Made by a program: the position numbers and the translations under genes. Shown in pieces: positions 60,676 through 64,000 of a stretch of DNA of 64,000 nucleotides (the first letter of the stretch is position 1; each line of letters begins with the position of its first letter). The notes beneath the pieces are model-generated. The model was given only the letters and a program-made list of their open reading frames with translations. It was not told the origin of the DNA and made no database searches. This stretch comes from Candidatus Thiothrix sulfatifontis (GTDB lineage Bacteria > Pseudomonadota > Gammaproteobacteria > Thiotrichales > Thiotrichaceae), in the NCBI GenBank assembly GCA_022828425.1, contig CP094685.1, positions 248,001 through 312,000 of the forward strand, written 5' to 3'.

Positions 60676-62298
60676 TCAGCGGGCGGTTGCCCGCTCCAGC
60701 ACAGCCAGTAACACCGGCAACTCGAAAGGTTTGCTGAGGAAATCATCCATACCGGCTTGCAAGCAACGTTCGCGGTCGCTCGCCAGCACATTCGCCGTCA
60801 GCGCAATAATCGGCGTGTGCGTGCCGGTCATTTGCTCATGGGCACGAATCAGCAAGGTGGCTTCGACGCCATCCATTACCGGCATTTGCATATCCATGAG
60901 AATCACATCCGGGCGCTGCTGTTGCCAGCTTTCCAGCGCTTCACGCCCGTTTACCACTACCGTCACCTGATGCCCGACTTTATTGAGCAATAAGCGCGTA
61001 AACATGCCATTGATTTCATTGTCTTCCGCCAACAAAATCGTCAGCGGGCGTTGCACCATGCCCAAGGCATTGGTGACAGGCGCTGCCGGTGTTTGCGTGA
61101 CTTCGGTTGGCAGCAATAAGGTGAAATGAAAGGTACTGCCCTGCGCAAGTTGGCTCTCAACCTGCAATTGCCCGCCCATCATCGCGACCAATTGTGCGGA
61201 AATGGTCAGCCCTAAGCCCGTGCCGCCATAACGCCGTGAAATTCGGCTATCCGCTTGCTGAAAGGGCTGGAAAATAAGCTCAAGCTGTTCCGCCGCAATC
61301 CCAATACCAGTATCGCGCACGCTAAACCTTACCCGCGCATAGCCCGCTGGAGGGTTTGGTTCGGCGCTGATTGCAATCGCAATATTGCCGTCACTGTTGG
61401 TAAATTTGAGCGCATTGCCGACCAAATTGATCAGCACTTGCCGTAAGCGCCCAGCATCGCCTTGCAAGGTTTCCGGCACATCAGCCGCAATGCGCCAATC
61501 AAAGGCGATAGCCTTATGACGCGCCGCCATTGCCAGTGGCACTAATGCCGTTTCCAGCAACGCCCGCACATTGAATGGCGCATTGTTTAAACGGGTCGCC
61601 CCGGATTCGATCCGCGAAAAATCCAAAATCTCATTGATAATATCCAGCAACGCGCCCGAAGATGCCCGAATCAACTCCACGTATTCGCGTTGCGCAGGCG
61701 CAAGTTCGCTGTATCCCAGCAAATCGGTCAGCCCCATCACACTGTTCATCGGGGTACGGATTTCATGGCTGATCATCGCCAGAAATTCGTTTTTTGCCTG
61801 ATTCGCGCGTTCGGCTTCCTGACGGGCGGCCTCCAAATTGGCGTGTTGCACACACGCCAGACACGCGGTTTCCAAACGCATTAGTACGGGCGTTAATGCC
61901 TGCAATTGCGCCACTGATAAGGGCGGGTCACGCCGCAATACCAGCAAACCGCTTTGACCGATGGGCAATAGGTGGCAATAACTGCCGTCGGTTTCCACAC
62001 TATCCAACGGCTGGGTCAATAACCAAGCGTTATCCGCAATCGGTTGAATCACCGCCGCCAGCGTAGCGGACTTATCCACCAATGGAATTTTCAGCTTGGG
62101 GTAACTGTAACAAGGTTCAATGCCTGCAATCGTGTCAAATGGCTCACAGCGCCGTAGCCACAAATAACCGCTGCGGCAATTCAACAGTTTCAAGGCAGGC
62201 GGCAGAAACTGGTGCAACATCGTGCGCAAATCCAGACTTTGCCCGACAAGTAACGCCAGTGCGTATTGCACCGATACCAGTTCTAATGTCGTACTCAT
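60676..62298 (-). CDS. Hybrid sensor histidine kinase with receiver domain
   Basis: The 540-residue protein has a GAF-like N-terminal part (1-150; GYLWLRR, GQSGLLVLRR), a short coiled coil, a HisKA domain with H178 (AMISHEIRTPMNSVMGL), HATPase motifs (NLVGNALKFT, DTGIGIA, GGTGLGLTISAQL) and a C-terminal receiver with D469 (VILMDMQMPVMDG). It has no membrane segment and is cytoplasmic. Its start overlaps the FIST gene by 4 nt, so the FIST protein probably controls it, as NosP does for NahK. Confidence 0.93.
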   Translation of the reverse strand: MSTTLELVSVQYALALLVGQSLDLRTMLHQFLPPALKLLNCRSGYLWLRRCEPFDTIAGIEPCYSYPKLKIPLVDKSATLAAVIQPIADNAWLLTQPLDSVETDGSYCHLLPIGQSGLLVLRRDPPLSVAQLQALTPVLMRLETACLACVQHANLEAARQEAERANQAKNEFLAMISHEIRTPMNSVMGLTDLLGYSELAPAQREYVELIRASSGALLDIINEILDFSRIESGATRLNNAPFNVRALLETALVPLAMAARHKAIAFDWRIAADVPETLQGDAGRLRQVLINLVGNALKFTNSDGNIAIAISAEPNPPAGYARVRFSVRDTGIGIAAEQLELIFQPFQQADSRISRRYGGTGLGLTISAQLVAMMGGQLQVESQLAQGSTFHFTLLLPTEVTQTPAAPVTNALGMVQRPLTILLAEDNEINGMFTRLLLNKVGHQVTVVVNGREALESWQQQRPDVILMDMQMPVMDGVEATLLIRAHEQMTGTHTPIIALTANVLASDRERCLQAGMDDFLSKPFELPVLLAVLERATAR

Positions 62299-63434
62299 GC
62301 GTCAGCAACAATCCCCAATACCGTGGTTTTATTAAAAAACTCCAGACACGCATTGCCTGCATCCGCAATTTCACCCAGCGACAAGACGCCCAACAGCGGC
62401 AAATCAGCGGGTAAATGGGCGCGGATAGTATCGAGTTCTTCCTGAAAACGGTGGTCGAGAAACAAGGCGCGGCTCACGCAATCAAACAGCAACGCCATGC
62501 ATGGCGCAGGCTGGGCGCGTAATGCCGTTAAGGTGCAATCACGAGCCGCCAGCAATAAATGTTCCGCATCGCCTTTGAGGATGTACAACATGTGATGCGC
62601 AGGCACTTCGCCAATGCACGTAATTGCATTATCGCGGCAAAATAACGGATCACGCACCACCACATCCTTGGTCAAACGCACCAACCCAAACGGGTAAGCC
62701 TTGCTCAATTCAAAGAACGGCGTGTCCGCAAACGAACGCCCGCTATCCGCTTCCACCACGCGGCGATAAACCTCAAACGCGGGTTGATAGTCCAACGATA
62801 ACACGGTGTTATGCTGTGAGCCGGTCACGAAAAAAGGCTCTGCAAAGCTATGCCAGCCGTGTTCAATGCCAATGCTAACAGGAAGATTCAACGCGGTCAG
62901 TTGGGCGCAATCGCCAACCAAACCTTGATTGCTGAATAAACATGCTTGCTGCTGAAAACTGAGCGAACCAGCACCACCGCCGATATACGTGCATTCATCG
63001 CCGAATTCACCGTAAAGGCTTTCCAGTAAAGCTGAAATCCGCGTGCTCAACCCATCAACCAACACCACCAACGTTTGCGGCGGGTTAACCGTAGCGGTTA
63101 AGGCAGCGAGGGCGGAACGGTAATCCGCGCTAGGGTCTGAGAGTTTAGCGACGTATTCGACCGTCACCGCAAACGGCAAGCCACACACCACATAACCCTG
63201 TTCCAAGCGGCGCGAATCGACCACAATCTGTGGGAAAATGCCGCCAAAAACTGGCACGGGCAAAGCTTGCAAGCCAACATCCACCAATGCTGGAGTCAAG
63301 CCATTGCGCTCACACGCCAGCAATAACAGGCTTTGCGCACCGGCTGCGATTGCGGCTTGTGCGTGACGGAATAAATTTTCGCTCTCACACGCCTCATCCA
63401 CTAACAGGATAAGCGCAGTGTTTTGTTGCCGCAT
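62295..63434 (-). CDS. FIST-domain sensory protein (NosP-like)
   Basis: The 379-residue cytoplasmic protein has a FIST N domain (about 30-200; LVVLVDGLSTRISALLESLYG, YIGGGAGSLSF) and a FIST C domain (about 210-370; EVPAHHMLYILKGDAEHLL, LPLLGVLSLGEIAD). In several gammaproteobacteria such proteins bind haem and nitric oxide (NosP) and inhibit an adjacent hybrid kinase. Gene order and the 4-nt overlap with the hybrid kinase fit that model; haem binding is not shown. Confidence 0.88.
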   Translation of the reverse strand: MRQQNTALILLVDEACESENLFRHAQAAIAAGAQSLLLLACERNGLTPALVDVGLQALPVPVFGGIFPQIVVDSRRLEQGYVVCGLPFAVTVEYVAKLSDPSADYRSALAALTATVNPPQTLVVLVDGLSTRISALLESLYGEFGDECTYIGGGAGSLSFQQQACLFSNQGLVGDCAQLTALNLPVSIGIEHGWHSFAEPFFVTGSQHNTVLSLDYQPAFEVYRRVVEADSGRSFADTPFFELSKAYPFGLVRLTKDVVVRDPLFCRDNAITCIGEVPAHHMLYILKGDAEHLLLAARDCTLTALRAQPAPCMALLFDCVSRALFLDHRFQEELDTIRAHLPADLPLLGVLSLGEIADAGNACLEFFNKTTVLGIVADA

Positions 63435-63549
63435 TCGATCAAAATTCCATATAAAAATTGCGCACCATTCACAATAAGCCCTTGCGAATCAGCATAGCTC
63501 ACTCATTCACAAAGCAACAGGTTGGTACACAAAAAGTAGGGCGTTCAAC

Positions 63550-63584
63550 GCGTAGATAAAACACTGCCCGCTTTATGCGGGCAG
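63550..63584 (-). terminator. Terminator of the 40-residue protein gene
   Basis: CTGCCCGC and GCGGGCAG with a 5-nt loop form a perfect 8-bp stem at 63564-63584. On the minus strand TGTTTTATC follows. It ends the gene at 63640-63762. Confidence 0.7.
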
Positions 63585-63639
63585 GTGTAGTTAATGGGGT
63601 GTGTTGATTTTTGAAACAGTCTACGCCAGAGAAATCGCT

Positions 63640-63762
63640 TTACAACTGCTTTTCAATTTCGCGGGGCAAATTTTCGCGCCGTGCGCCTTGTTGCAAGCAA
63701 CGGGTCGTATAACAAGCTGCGAGTACGATGACTGCAAAAATAATCAAACCAACGATACTCAT
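63640..63762 (-). CDS. Very small membrane protein, 40 residues
   Basis: The protein starts MSIVGLIIFAVIVLAACY and has one membrane segment (about 3-19), then a basic Cys-containing tail (TTRCLQQGARRE). GGAGGTG lies 5 nt before the ATG at 63762, a strong ribosome site, and a terminator follows, so it is likely real although short. No family is recognised. It is monocistronic and upstream of the FIST gene on the same strand. Confidence 0.6.
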   Translation of the reverse strand: MSIVGLIIFAVIVLAACYTTRCLQQGARRENLPREIEKQL

Positions 63763-64000
63763 ATTGCACCTCCATAAGGCCCAAAGAATGAAAACTGTTG
63801 TGGTATTGAAACAACAATGTAGCAATAATAACTCATTGAAGTTTAAAGAGAAAACACCGCAAGTCGTCCAATATAATACCTGTATCACGGTAGTTTCTTA
63901 AACACTATTTTTTTATGACAACGCGGGTTTGCCCTAGCCCTTGAAATTTACACACCGCACCCACACGCTATAGCCTACCTAAAAGCATTTGGAGCGCATT

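Overview
The window looks like chromosome of a sulfur-oxidising, carbon-fixing gammaproteobacterium, most likely a filamentous Thiothrix/Thiolinea-type member of the Thiotrichales. This is inference from gene content: a periplasmic Sox set (soxX, soxY, soxZ, soxA, a second soxYZ, soxB; no soxCD here), a DabA/DabB-type inorganic carbon uptake operon, type IV pilus retraction ATPases, and gammaproteobacterial forms of gshA, glnE, maeB, glcB, bioD and trhP. No phage, insertion sequence or CRISPR array was seen, and no gene-free stretch exceeds 300 bases.

Layout. 1-3.3 kb (minus): a sensor kinase cut by the window edge, its NarL-type regulator, a CsgG/HfaB-like secretion lipoprotein, a small secreted protein and a curlin-like repeat protein, suggesting a surface adhesin or holdfast system. 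3.5-8.2 kb: hslR, a YcgN-like protein, a lipoprotein, a TonB-like protein, small membrane proteins and an orphan histidine kinase. 8.4-24.7 kb: housekeeping genes (glcB, tRNA-Phe, a flotillin, maeB, trhP, proC-yggT-yggU, an RRM protein, gshA, an M48 protease).

24.9-33.3 kb is the sulfur region: soxXYZA, a terminator, a second soxYZ copy, a DsrE-like protein, a DUF4395 membrane protein, a Phd/PIN toxin-antitoxin pair, then an ECF sigma factor and a membrane anti-sigma factor divergent from soxB. The anti-sigma factor has a C-terminal DsrE-like domain. The same two-block promoter (GGAATA, 15 nt, GCATCA or CGTCAC) lies before the sigma operon, soxB and the second soxYZ. This is the best candidate for an undescribed system: a periplasmic sulfur-responsive ECF switch for part of the Sox pathway.

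33.3-36.6 kb carries a Cys-rich lipoprotein, a PCMT-family methyltransferase, a rhodanese, a TolC-family protein and an unknown gene. 36.8-46.1 kb is the carbon uptake operon, with DabA plus four NuoL/M-like membrane subunits instead of the usual one. 46.1-52.2 kb holds bioD, three tandem PilT/PilU ATPases, yggS and a DUF4124 protein. 52.2-57.3 kb is an accessory, defence-like insert (SEFIR-STAND-TPR protein with two captured dispersed repeats, a DUF6155 protein, an orphan ParD-like antitoxin, an AAA ATPase) whose right end runs into the 3' end of glnE. 57.1-64 kb: glnE, mgsA, a FIST-protein/hybrid-kinase operon and a 40-residue membrane protein.
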